From NCBI RefSeq assembly GCF_947500265.1, contig NZ_CANMRN010000005.1:95307-159306 (forward strand): a stretch of DNA of 64,000 nucleotides, in the 5' to 3' direction. A model generated the notes under the pieces. It had not been told where the DNA came from. It saw only the letters and a list, made by a program, of their open reading frames with translations, and searched no databases. Every line of letters starts with the position of its first letter. Position 1 is the stretch's first letter. The DNA is from an uncultured Psychrobacter sp. Lineage in GTDB: Bacteria; Pseudomonadota; Gammaproteobacteria; Pseudomonadales; Moraxellaceae. This document shows, piece after piece, positions 38,415 to 48,394 of this stretch. The translations under genes and the position numbers were made by a program.

Positions 38415-38698
38415 ATGGGCAGATATCCGTTGAATATTGTGTTATAAAGAACCGCCAAAAATAATTCATTTTAAATATTGATATTATTTTATAAGTATGC
38501 TAACTAACAAGAATAGCAATGCAAACAAATAGTAATAATAACTAGAATAATCATTCTCCTAGACAGTGTTGGTGTGATAAAGTCGATACGATGTAAATCG
38601 TTTTATATTTAGACGATTTATAGGACGTTCTTTTCTGATCATTGGCAAGCTGACACAGGTAAGTGATAATTTGCTGTTTTAACCATTTCGAGGTATTC

Positions 38699-39985
38699 AT
38701 GTCCACACAACAACTCAACAACCCAAGTGCCCCTAACGATAGCGTTGCCTCGCAACAAGAGGGCTTTAGCTGGCGCATCTTTGGCCCAGGAATTTTGATG
38801 GCGACTGCTGCCATTGGTGGTTCGCATTTGATTTCGTCAACACAGGCGGGTGCTATCTATGGCTGGCAATTGGCTATTATGATTGTATTGGCCAACGTGT
38901 TTAAGTACCCGTTTTTTCGCTTTGCAACTGACTACGTCTACGATACTGGCGAGAGTTTGATTGCAGGCTATGCCAAACGCTCAAAGGTATATCTTTGGGT
39001 ATATTTTATTCTTTCTATCTTGTCAGCGGTTATTAGTACGGGTGCGGTTTCACTCATCGCCGCCGTGATCTTGGGCTTTATGTTGCCAGCCTCACTTGGT
39101 CTGTCGACAATGGCGTTATCTCTCATTATCGTCGCGGTCTCTTGGTTCTTTTTGATTGCAGGGCATTATAAATTGCTCGATGGTGTGACTAAGTGGATTA
39201 TGATTGCGCTTACCACGGCCACCGTCGCTGCAGTTATCATTGCAGCTGGCAAGCCAACCGTTATGGCAGTAGATTTTGTGGCGGCCTCTCCTTGGAACCT
39301 GGCCACGTTGGGCTTCATCGTAGCACTCATGGGCTGGATGCCAGCACCGCTTGAGTTTGCTGCGATTACCTCTATGTGGACCTCTGCCAAAGTCAAAGCA
39401 GATCACACCACGCATAGTCAAGGCTTGTTAGATTTTAATGTTGGCTATGCAGTTTCAGCGATATTAGCATTGTTCTTCTTATCGTTAGGTGTGTTTGTCC
39501 AGTACGGATCAGGACAAGAGATTGAATTGGTTGGCGGTGCTTATATCAACCAGTTGATCAATATGTATACCGCAACCATTGGTGAATGGTCGAGATTGCT
39601 GGTCGCTTTCGTCGCCTTTATGTGTATGTTCGGCACGACCATCACCTGTGCTGATGGCTACGGACGTGCTAATGCTGAATGCTGGCGCCTGCTAAAAGGT
39701 GAAAACGAAATCAATAAAAAGCAGATCGCTTTTTGGACGACCTATGCCATCGGTGGTGGGCTAGTAATTATCACTTTCTTCACAGGACAATTAGGCGCTA
39801 TGCTTAAGTTTGCCATGATATCGGCGTTCGTCTCTGCACCTATTTTTGGTTGGTTAAACTACTCATTGGTTAAAAAGCATAAGAAACTGTCAGCAGGTAT
39901 GAATGCTCTGTCTATCGCAGGCTTGATATTCTTGGCAGGCTTCGCGTTATTGTTCTTGGCCAATATGGCAGGTTTATTTGCTTAA
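38699..39985 (+). CDS. NRAMP-family divalent metal transporter-like protein
   Basis: GPGILMATAAIGGSHLISSTQAGAIYGWQLAIMIVLANVFKYPFFRFA; multi-TM. Confidence 0.85.
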   Translation: MSTQQLNNPSAPNDSVASQQEGFSWRIFGPGILMATAAIGGSHLISSTQAGAIYGWQLAIMIVLANVFKYPFFRFATDYVYDTGESLIAGYAKRSKVYLWVYFILSILSAVISTGAVSLIAAVILGFMLPASLGLSTMALSLIIVAVSWFFLIAGHYKLLDGVTKWIMIALTTATVAAVIIAAGKPTVMAVDFVAASPWNLATLGFIVALMGWMPAPLEFAAITSMWTSAKVKADHTTHSQGLLDFNVGYAVSAILALFFLSLGVFVQYGSGQEIELVGGAYINQLINMYTATIGEWSRLLVAFVAFMCMFGTTITCADGYGRANAECWRLLKGENEINKKQIAFWTTYAIGGGLVIITFFTGQLGAMLKFAMISAFVSAPIFGWLNYSLVKKHKKLSAGMNALSIAGLIFLAGFALLFLANMAGLFA

Positions 39986-40039
39986 GCTTTTTGCTTAATT
40001 TAAGACTCAGCACTTAACAATCTTATTCAAGCGAAACAT

Positions 40040-40074
40040 AAGCCCTAATAGCCTAGCTGTTGGGGCTTTTTAAT
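40040..40074 (+). terminator. Rho-independent terminator
   Basis: AAGCCCTAA...TTGGGGCTTTTTA. Confidence 0.7.
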
Positions 40075-40358
40075 GAGTGTAATTATACTAATAAGACAAT
40101 ACACTTTTAGTAATTGTAACTAAATGTAAAAAATAGAAGATTCTAAAAGCTGTGATTTTAAGCAATATGAATACTTATTGTGAGAAATTACCAATAATTG
40201 CATAATGCTATTTGAATTATGAATACTGTTAAAAATACTACATTTAGTTATTATTATTTTTAACTACTGATTAAGAACCCAAACTTTTCAGGCATGAATA
40301 ATTGAGTATAATCAGCTACAACAATTAGAATATTTTCCCTCCATGTAAGGACAATCAT

Positions 40359-41252
40359 ATGACTTCATCTTCAGCAGGCGCGCGCTTTCGCAGTGCCCTC
40401 ACTCAAAAAAATGATAACAACCAACCATTACAGATTGCAGGCGCTATCAATGCCTACACAGCGATGATGGCGACCCAAGTTGGTCATCAAGCGTTGTATC
40501 TCTCTGGTGCTGGCGTGGCCAATGCGTCATTTGGCTTGCCTGATCTCGGTATGACCAGCCTTGATAACGTACTAGAAGATGCTCGCCGTATCACCGATGC
40601 CGTTGATACCCCGCTGCTTGTCGATATCGATACGGGCTTTGGTGGCGCGTTTAACATCGCCCAAACCATCAGAAAAATGGAAAAAGCAGGCGTCGCGGCA
40701 GTACATATTGAAGATCAAGTGGCACAAAAACGTTGTGGTCATCGCCCTAACAAAGAAATTGTTAGTATATCAGAGATGGTAGATCGTCTAAAAGCGGCAT
40801 TGGACGCAAAAACTGACCCTGACTTTGTAGTGATGGCTCGTACAGATGCCCTATCAGTAGAAGGTTTGGACGCTGCTGTTGAACGTGCCGTCGCATTCCA
40901 AGAAGCTGGCGCAGATATGATCTTTGCAGAAGCGCTAACCGATATCGAGATGTATCGTAAGTTCACTGATGTACTCGATATTCCAGTACTGGCAAACATG
41001 ACAGAGTTTGGTCAGACAGATCTATATACCACTGACCAGTTGTATAGTGTGGGTGTCGAGATGGTGCTATATCCACTATCTGCTTTCCGCGCTATGAACA
41101 AAGCGGCATTGAACGTTTATCAGCATTTATTAGATGATGGCACTCAAGACAAAGTCGTCGATACTATGCAGACCCGTATGGAGCTCTACGATTTCTTGAA
41201 TTATCATGAGTTTGAGCAGACACTAGACAAGCTATTTGCTGATAATAAGTAG
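40359..41252 (+). CDS. prpB: Methylisocitrate lyase
   Basis: [73 protein letters not shown]. Confidence 0.95.
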   Translation: MTSSSAGARFRSALTQKNDNNQPLQIAGAINAYTAMMATQVGHQALYLSGAGVANASFGLPDLGMTSLDNVLEDARRITDAVDTPLLVDIDTGFGGAFNIAQTIRKMEKAGVAAVHIEDQVAQKRCGHRPNKEIVSISEMVDRLKAALDAKTDPDFVVMARTDALSVEGLDAAVERAVAFQEAGADMIFAEALTDIEMYRKFTDVLDIPVLANMTEFGQTDLYTTDQLYSVGVEMVLYPLSAFRAMNKAALNVYQHLLDDGTQDKVVDTMQTRMELYDFLNYHEFEQTLDKLFADNK

Positions 41253-41352
41253 TTAACAACTAATAATTGCCAATTAGCAACGCCGAAACGATAAACCACC
41301 TCTGTGGACTTTATCGTTTCAAAACCCGTCTTTATTTACCTTTAGGTTATTT

Positions 41353-42009
41353 ATGCCATTTTTTACTGCTCATACGGTTGTCAAATCCTCACTACTTAGT
41401 AGCACGCTTGCGGCGCTGTTATTCATGACGGGCTGTGATAAAACACCAGAAACCGTTGACGATACTGCCAGTGATACGAGCGAAACTGTGGTTAGCGAAA
41501 GCGAAGCTGCACCATCAGAGACTGATGCTCAAAACGACTTGATCATGACGACGATTACGTTAGATACCGTCAACAGCTTATTGTTTGCACCAATTATCAA
41601 TAGCGGTGCGCTCAGCGAAGAGCAAGTCAGCTGCCTTGAGTCACGCGACAAAGACTTGGGCAAAGCGGAAGTCGATCGTTTCTATAAAAGTCAGTTTACT
41701 GATGCAGAGTTAAAAGAATTAGATGACTTTTATACGTCAGATGTGGGTAAAAAATTACTTGCTTTTGGCAATGAGCAATTGCGCGTTATGAATGGTGAAG
41801 AAATTGCAACGCCAATGGCTGACCCTACCCCAGAAGAAATGACTGAAATTCAGACATTTATGGAGTCACCACTGGGTGCCAAATATATGAAGATCAACAA
41901 TGCAGAAGGCGAAGGCAGCGCGATGGAAGTCTTAAATGGCCCTATCGAAGCTGAATTTGAGCGCTGTAAGGTCGATTTAGATGGCCCACAGCCTGAACAG
42001 CCTGCATAA
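41353..42009 (+). CDS. Lipoprotein, DUF2059-like
   Basis: Lipobox LFMTGC; FTDAELKELDDFYTSDVGKKLLAF. Confidence 0.65.
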   Translation: MPFFTAHTVVKSSLLSSTLAALLFMTGCDKTPETVDDTASDTSETVVSESEAAPSETDAQNDLIMTTITLDTVNSLLFAPIINSGALSEEQVSCLESRDKDLGKAEVDRFYKSQFTDAELKELDDFYTSDVGKKLLAFGNEQLRVMNGEEIATPMADPTPEEMTEIQTFMESPLGAKYMKINNAEGEGSAMEVLNGPIEAEFERCKVDLDGPQPEQPA

Positions 42010-42105
42010 CGCTAAACTGGCGCTATAGTCAGTCATCAACCAATAAATTTATTATCAGAAACACCGTTTTCACTCAAAAAAGCTACCAACAAAAGGAATG
42101 TAAAC

Positions 42106-43233
42106 ATGGCAGCACAAAAAGAACTTTCAGGCGCAGGTCTACGTGGACAAGTCGCTGGTAAAACCTCTCTATCTACCGTTGGCAAATCAGGCTCTGGTCT
42201 GACCTATCGCGGTTATGATGTATCAGAGCTGGCAGATAAATGTATTTTTGAAGAAGTGGCGTATTTGCTGTTATACGGCAATTTGCCTACTCAAAGCGAG
42301 CTTGATGCCTATCAAGCCAAGCTCAAAAGCTTACGTGGCCTACCACAAGCGTTAAAAGACGTGCTTGAACGTATCCCAGCTGATGCGCATCCAATGGATG
42401 TGCTACGTACTGGCTGCTCTATGCTTGGTAACCTTGAGACCGAAACTGATTTTGCTCAGCAAAACGATCAAACTGACCGTATGCTGGCGGCCTTCCCATC
42501 GATTATCAACTATTGGTATCGCTTTACCCACGACAATGTACGTATCGAGACCGATACAGATGATGCCACTATCGGCGGTCATTTCTTACACTTGCTCAAA
42601 GGCGAAAAACCAAACGAGCTACATGAAAAAGTGATGAACGTCTCGCTTATCCTTTATGCAGAGCATGAGTTTAACGCGTCGACCTTTACCGCTCGTGTGT
42701 GTGCATCTACCTTATCTGACATTCATTCTTGTATCACTGGTGCAATCGGTTCACTACGCGGTCCATTGCATGGCGGAGCGAATGAAGCAGCGATGGATAT
42801 GATTGAAGGCTTTAGCTCACCTGATGAAGCTGAAGAAGAGATGATGGGTATGTTGGCTCGCAAAGACAAAATCATGGGCTTTGGTCATGCGATCTATAGC
42901 GAGTCAGATCCACGTAACGTCGTGATTAAAGGCTGGGCTGAGAAGCTAGCTGCGGACGTTGGTGATGAAGTGCTATATCCAGTATCAGTACGCTGTGAAG
43001 AAGTGATGTGGCGCGAGAAGAAACTGTTCTGTAATGCTGACTTTTTCCATGCTTCTGCCTATCACTTCATGGGTATCCCAACCAAACTATTCACTCCTAT
43101 CTTTGTCTGTTCACGTTTGACTGGCTGGGCCGCTCACGTATTTGAGCAACGTGCCAATAACCGTATCATTCGTCCAAGTGCGGAATACACTGGTGAAGAT
43201 CTACGCCCTGTACCAGATATGAGTGCGCGTTAA
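42106..43233 (+). CDS. prpC: 2-methylcitrate synthase
   Basis: GLRGQVAGKTSLSTVGKSGSGLTYRGYDV; GPLHGGANEAAM; MGFGHAIYSESDPRN. Confidence 0.95.
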   Translation: MAAQKELSGAGLRGQVAGKTSLSTVGKSGSGLTYRGYDVSELADKCIFEEVAYLLLYGNLPTQSELDAYQAKLKSLRGLPQALKDVLERIPADAHPMDVLRTGCSMLGNLETETDFAQQNDQTDRMLAAFPSIINYWYRFTHDNVRIETDTDDATIGGHFLHLLKGEKPNELHEKVMNVSLILYAEHEFNASTFTARVCASTLSDIHSCITGAIGSLRGPLHGGANEAAMDMIEGFSSPDEAEEEMMGMLARKDKIMGFGHAIYSESDPRNVVIKGWAEKLAADVGDEVLYPVSVRCEEVMWREKKLFCNADFFHASAYHFMGIPTKLFTPIFVCSRLTGWAAHVFEQRANNRIIRPSAEYTGEDLRPVPDMSAR

Positions 43234-43506
43234 GTTGATTCCTTTTAAATAGCTATTGTTACGTACTTACTATCAGCTAGCGGCAGTGCTAGCTGATACA
43301 GGTATGATGATTGAGCCTTGCTATGAGTTTTTCAGGTTTAATCGTCATACACTATCTTTTTTATAGACCACGCCCTTTAAACTTCCAATATCGCTTCTTT
43401 AGCAAAGCCTATGAGAACGAACGATGATTTTGCTAAAGGAATGAATTTTTACCCAGTATCAACGCTTAACTACTTATTATAATTAGCCAACAGCCAAAGG
43501 TGACTT

Positions 43507-46164
43507 ATGGACAACGCCCTAGTACAACCAATGAACGATGAATTTAAAAAGCCACTTCCCGGTACTGACCTTTATTACTTTGACACCCGCGAGGCTGTCG
43601 AGAGTATCGAAGCTGGCGCTTATGACAAACTACCATTTTGCTCAAAAGTATTGTGTGAAAACCTAGTACGCCGTTGCCCACCAGAAGAGTTAACCGATGC
43701 GCTGAAGCAGCATATCGAAGGCAAGCAAGATCTAGACTTTCCTTGGTACCCTGCCCGCGTCGTTTGTCATGATATCTTGGGTCAGACAGCCTTTGTTGAT
43801 TTGGCAGGTTTGCGTGATGCTATCGCTGAGCAAGGCGGTGATCCGTCTAAGGTAAACCCTATCGTGCCAACTCAGCTCATCGTAGATCATTCATTGGCCG
43901 TTGAGCACGCAGGCTTTGAAGATGACGCGTTTGAGAAGAACCGCGCGATTGAAGAGCGTCGCAACGATGACCGTTTTCACTTCATCAACTGGTGCCAGTA
44001 TGCCTTTGACAATGTGAATGTCGTACCGCCTGGTAACGGCATCATGCATCAGATTAACCTAGAGAAAATGTCACCTGTCGTACAGGTCGTGCACAATAAA
44101 GCGGGTGAAGAAGTCGCGTTTGCCGATACGCTAGTTGGTACTGATAGCCACACGCCGATGGTCGATGCACTAGGTGTAATCTCGATCGGTGTGGGCGGAT
44201 TAGAAGCTGAAAGCGTCATGCTGGGCAATCCATCCTATATGCGTCTGCCAGATTACGTCGGTGTCAAGCTCACTGGCAAATTGCAAAAAGGCATCACTGG
44301 TACGGATCTCGTACTGGCGATGACTGAGTTCTTACGTGACGCAGGTGTGGTCTCTACCTATATCGAATTCTTTGGTGACGGTGCACGCCAGCTAAGTGTC
44401 GGTGACCGCGCTTCTATCTCCAATATGACGCCTGAATATGGTGCCACTGCCGCGATGTTCTATATCGATGAGCAAACGACTGACTATCTACGTTTGACTG
44501 GTCGCTCCGAGGAACAGATTAAACTGGTTGAGCAATACGCTAAGCAAACGGGCCTATGGGCTGACGGCATGGAAAAAGCCGAATACGCACGCGTCCTTGA
44601 GTTTGATTTGTCATCAGTTGGTCGTAATATGGCAGGCCCATCGCGTCCACATGCCCGTGTATCGACTACTGACTTGGTTGCCAAAGGTATCGCTCATGGC
44701 GCTGACGAAAAATTGCCTGAACCAAAAGACGGTCTCATGCCAGATGGCGCGGTTATTATCGCTGCTATCACCAGCTGTACCAATACTTCAAACCCACGCA
44801 ACATGGTAGCCGCAGGCCTTGTTGCTCGTAATGCGAATGCCAAAGGCCTATTACGTAAACCTTGGGTGAAGTCATCCTTAGCACCTGGCTCAAAAACGGT
44901 CAAGATGTACCTAGAAGAAGCAGGGCTGATGCCAGAGTTGCAAGAAATTGGCTTTGATGTAGTCGGCTTCGCTTGTACGACGTGTAACGGTATGAGCGGT
45001 GCGCTAGACCCTGATATCGAAAAAGAAATCATCGATAATGATTTATTTACCACGGCAGTGCTGTCTGGTAACCGTAACTTCGACGGTCGTATCCATCCGT
45101 ATGCCAAGCAAGCATTTTTGGCATCACCGCCATTGGTTATTGCTTATGCCATCGCTGGTAACATCCGTTTTGATATCGAAAAAGACTCATTGGGTAAAGA
45201 CCAAGGCGGTAATGACGTCTATCTAAAAGACATCTGGTTTGATGATGAAGAAGTAGATGCCATTGTTGCTGCGGCTGTTAAGCCTGAGCAATTCAATGCC
45301 GTATATATCCCAATGTTTGATGAAGCCAAAAAAGACACAGGTAAGGCATTAAGCCCATTATATGACTGGCGTGAAATGACTACTTATATCCGCCGTCCGC
45401 CGTATTGGGAAGGTAAAATGGCCAAGAAAAATAAACTGACAGGCCTACGCCCGCTCGCAGTCCTTGGTGATAACATCACAACCGACCATATGTCACCATC
45501 AAACGCTATTCTTGGCTCATCAGCAGCTGGCGAGTATCTTGATACTATGGGCTTGCCTGCTGAGGACTATAACTCATACGCAACCCATCGCGGCGACCAT
45601 TTAACCGCGCAACGTGCCACCTTTGCCAACCCTAAGCTATTGAACGAAATGGTACGCGATGAAGATGGCGAAGTTGTCCAAGGCTCACTGGCGCGCGTCG
45701 AACCAGAAGGTCAAGTCATGCGCATGTGGGAAGCGATTGAAACCTACATGAACCGTGAGCAGCCGCTCATCATCATCGCAGGTGATGGCTATGGTCAAGG
45801 CTCAAGCCGTGACTGGGCTGCCAAAGGCGTGCGTCTCGCTGGCGTAGAAGCAGTCGTCGCTGAAGACTTTGAGCGTATTCATCGTCAAAACTTAGTTGGC
45901 ATGGGCGCTCTACCTCTACAGTTTGAGGAAGGCACGACTCGCCATACGCTAAATATCGATGGTACAGAAACCTTTGATGTCACAGGTGAAGTCTCTGCTG
46001 GCGGGTTGATGACTTTAGTGATCCATCGTGCCGATGGTAGTACCACTGAGACGCCGATTATCTGCCGCTTAGATACGGCTGATGAAGTCAAAATGTACAA
46101 CGCAGGTGGTATGCTACAGCGTTTTGCTAAAGAGTTTATCGAAGGTACGCTTGATATTGTCTAA
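43507..46164 (+). CDS. acnD: Fe/S-dependent 2-methylisocitrate dehydratase
   Basis: Aconitase motifs VGTDSHTPMVDALGVISIGVGGLEAE, ITSCTNTSNPRNM, GDGYGQGSSRDWAAKGVRL; encoded next to prpC and prpF. Confidence 0.95.
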   Translation: MDNALVQPMNDEFKKPLPGTDLYYFDTREAVESIEAGAYDKLPFCSKVLCENLVRRCPPEELTDALKQHIEGKQDLDFPWYPARVVCHDILGQTAFVDLAGLRDAIAEQGGDPSKVNPIVPTQLIVDHSLAVEHAGFEDDAFEKNRAIEERRNDDRFHFINWCQYAFDNVNVVPPGNGIMHQINLEKMSPVVQVVHNKAGEEVAFADTLVGTDSHTPMVDALGVISIGVGGLEAESVMLGNPSYMRLPDYVGVKLTGKLQKGITGTDLVLAMTEFLRDAGVVSTYIEFFGDGARQLSVGDRASISNMTPEYGATAAMFYIDEQTTDYLRLTGRSEEQIKLVEQYAKQTGLWADGMEKAEYARVLEFDLSSVGRNMAGPSRPHARVSTTDLVAKGIAHGADEKLPEPKDGLMPDGAVIIAAITSCTNTSNPRNMVAAGLVARNANAKGLLRKPWVKSSLAPGSKTVKMYLEEAGLMPELQEIGFDVVGFACTTCNGMSGALDPDIEKEIIDNDLFTTAVLSGNRNFDGRIHPYAKQAFLASPPLVIAYAIAGNIRFDIEKDSLGKDQGGNDVYLKDIWFDDEEVDAIVAAAVKPEQFNAVYIPMFDEAKKDTGKALSPLYDWREMTTYIRRPPYWEGKMAKKNKLTGLRPLAVLGDNITTDHMSPSNAILGSSAAGEYLDTMGLPAEDYNSYATHRGDHLTAQRATFANPKLLNEMVRDEDGEVVQGSLARVEPEGQVMRMWEAIETYMNREQPLIIIAGDGYGQGSSRDWAAKGVRLAGVEAVVAEDFERIHRQNLVGMGALPLQFEEGTTRHTLNIDGTETFDVTGEVSAGGLMTLVIHRADGSTTETPIICRLDTADEVKMYNAGGMLQRFAKEFIEGTLDIV

Positions 46165-46212
46165 AGGCTATCCTGTAGTTTTTAGCCCGATAAGCAATAA
46201 AGTATAAAATTT

Positions 46213-46248
46213 GCCGATGTTGTATAACTTCATATGACATCGGCTTTT
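46213..46248 (+). terminator. Terminator downstream of acnD
   Basis: GCCGATGT...ACATCGGCTTTT stem with T-rich tail. Confidence 0.7.
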
Positions 46249-46342
46249 ATTTGCTTTTGCGTTCTATACACTGAGTTTTGTCACTTACTCCTAAGTACTA
46301 GATATTAGCTAAATATTGAGTTTACTTAACCAATGGCGTAAT

Positions 46343-46361
46343 ATGTACTATATATTGTACA
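46343..46361. promoter_or_regulatory. Candidate YefM operator (paired TGTAC elements)
   Basis: aTGTACtatatatTGTACA just upstream of yefM; TGTACA is the core of the characterised E. coli yefM-yoeB operator. Confidence 0.6.
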
Positions 46362-46393
46362 AGTCATGCAGAATATCATGAAGGGAGTAATCC

Positions 46394-46720
46394 ATGAGAG
46401 TCGTTAGTTTTTCAGAAGCCAGAAAGCACCTAAAGTCCGTTCTAGACATGGTAAACGATGATGCCAGCGCCACTATCGTGACCCGCCGTGACGCTGATGA
46501 TGCTGTTGTGATGTCACTTGATTATTACAATAGCCTGATGGAAACCGTTTATCTATTAAAATCTCCTGCCAATGCGGCGCACTTAGCGGACTCTATTGCC
46601 CAATATAAAGCTGGCAAGACTGTTACACGTGAGCTAATTGATACGGCAGAAGATAGTGATAAAGGTGATGGTAGCAGCGATAATAATGAGTATACGGATA
46701 GCGATATTGAAAGTGCTTGA
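46394..46720 (+). CDS. yefM: YefM/Phd-family antitoxin with acidic C-terminal extension
   Basis: MRVVSFSEARKHLKSVLDMVNDDASATIVTRRDADDAVVMSLDYYNSLMETVYLL. Confidence 0.93.
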   Translation: MRVVSFSEARKHLKSVLDMVNDDASATIVTRRDADDAVVMSLDYYNSLMETVYLLKSPANAAHLADSIAQYKAGKTVTRELIDTAEDSDKGDGSSDNNEYTDSDIESA

Positions 46721-46761
46721 ACTCAAAGACTGTAATCCATCCAAAGGAAAAGGGTCTAACA

Positions 46762-47022
46762 ATGAGTGAGCAACTAGCATGGACAGATGCTGCGTGGAAA
46801 GACTATCTGTACTGGCAAACGCAAGACAAAAAAACACTCAAGCGTATTAACAAACTCATCACCGAATGTAAGCGTAATCCGTTTGAAGGCATTGGCAAAC
46901 CTGAACCCCTAAAAGAAAACCTATCTGGATTTTGGTCAAGACGCATCGATGATGCCAATCGATTGGTATATGCCGTCGATGATAATTATCTGACTATTAT
47001 CTCTTGTCGCTATCATTATTAA
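46762..47022 (+). CDS. yoeB: Txe/YoeB-family toxin (ribosome-dependent mRNA endonuclease)
   Basis: LAWTDAAWKDYLYWQTQDKKTLKRINKLITECKRNPFEGIGKPEPLKENLSGFWSRRIDDANRLVYAV...CRYHY. Confidence 0.95.
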   Translation: MSEQLAWTDAAWKDYLYWQTQDKKTLKRINKLITECKRNPFEGIGKPEPLKENLSGFWSRRIDDANRLVYAVDDNYLTIISCRYHY

Positions 47023-47102
47023 CGAGCGTTTTTAATCGTACATGTTTACTTGCTGATGGCACCATACCCAATCTTATAACAATATAAAAAGGACTTAATA
47101 TA

Positions 47103-48356
47103 GTGGCCCAAACTAATTCTAAATCAAAACCCTCTTTTGCCCCGCAAATATCCGTTCCTGCTACCTACATGCGCGGTGGTACCTCAAAAGGCACTTTCTT
47201 TAAATTATCTGATTTACCTGAGCGTTGCCAAGTCGCTGGCGAGTCACGTGATAACTTCCTATTACGGGTCATCGGTAGTCCAGATCCTTACGGCAAGCAG
47301 ATTGATGGTTTGGGCAATGGTAGCTCTAGCACGTCAAAAACGGTTATTTTATCGGCCTCTGACAGACCAGACCATGATGTGAATTATCTGTTCGGACAAG
47401 TTAATATTGCCAAGCCTATGATTGATTGGGCGGGTAACTGTGGCAACTTAACCGCGGCCGTCGGTGCCTGTTCCATTAATATGGGTTTGGTCGATGCTAA
47501 CAAGATTGCTCATAGCATCGATGACAATGCTGAAAGCGGTATTTGTGAAGTACGCATTTGGCAAGAAAATATCGGTAAAACGATTATTGCCCATGTCCCA
47601 GTCTATAAAGATGCAAATGACAAAGTACAGGTTCAAGAGACGGGCGATTTTGAATTAGATGGTGTGACCTTCCCAGCAGCTGAAGTCAAAATTGAGTTTA
47701 TCGACCCTGTAGATGCTACCAGCGACATGTTCCCTACTGGCAAATTGGTCGATGACTTCGATGTAACGGACTGCGGTTTAAATGCCGATAGCGTCAAAGC
47801 GACCTTTATTAGCGCAGGTATCCCAACCATCTTTATGAAAGCTGAAGATTTAGGTTTTACTGGTACTGAATTACAAGGCGACATCAATAGCGACAGCGAG
47901 TTACTTGCCAAGCTTGAGAAAATTCGTGCTACAGGCGGTGTTGCGATGGGACTATTTAAAGACGTGAGCGAGGCACAGACCAGCCAACACATTCCTAAGG
48001 TCGCTTGGGTAGGTGCAGCACAGAGCTATGCGGCCTCTAGTGGTAAGTTGGTCGATACAGACGAGATTGATTTGGTTGTACGTGCCATGAGTATGGGTCA
48101 ACTGCATCACGCTATGATGGGTACAGCAGCAGTTGCCATTGCAGCCGCGGCAACCACACAAGGCACGCTTGTTAACGAAGCTGCTGGCGCCGGCGAGCTG
48201 ACAGAGGTGCGTTTTGGCCATCCATCAGGTACATTGCTCGTTGGCGGAAAAACTGAACTGGTCGATGGGCGCTGGCAAGCCAAAAAAGTGTCGATGAGCC
48301 GCTCAGCAAGGCGTATCATGGTTGGTGAAGTTTTTGTGCCAGCGGATGCGTTTTAA
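47103..48356 (+). CDS. prpF: 2-methylaconitate cis-trans isomerase
   Basis: VPATYMRGGTSKGTFF; DGLGNGSSSTSKTVIL; GWTELVDGRWQAKKVSMSRSARRIM-like ending. GTG start at 47103. Confidence 0.95.
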   Translation: MAQTNSKSKPSFAPQISVPATYMRGGTSKGTFFKLSDLPERCQVAGESRDNFLLRVIGSPDPYGKQIDGLGNGSSSTSKTVILSASDRPDHDVNYLFGQVNIAKPMIDWAGNCGNLTAAVGACSINMGLVDANKIAHSIDDNAESGICEVRIWQENIGKTIIAHVPVYKDANDKVQVQETGDFELDGVTFPAAEVKIEFIDPVDATSDMFPTGKLVDDFDVTDCGLNADSVKATFISAGIPTIFMKAEDLGFTGTELQGDINSDSELLAKLEKIRATGGVAMGLFKDVSEAQTSQHIPKVAWVGAAQSYAASSGKLVDTDEIDLVVRAMSMGQLHHAMMGTAAVAIAAAATTQGTLVNEAAGAGELTEVRFGHPSGTLLVGGKTELVDGRWQAKKVSMSRSARRIMVGEVFVPADAF

Positions 48357-48394
48357 ACGTAGTCATGGCTTATTTTAATTTGCGATAGAGTTTT

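Noticed and set aside
44484-45107. Antisense ORFs within acnD (and similar ones in ppc, prpF, NRAMP-like and integrase genes)
   Set aside because: Typical shadow ORFs in strongly coding regions; no RBS or family evidence.
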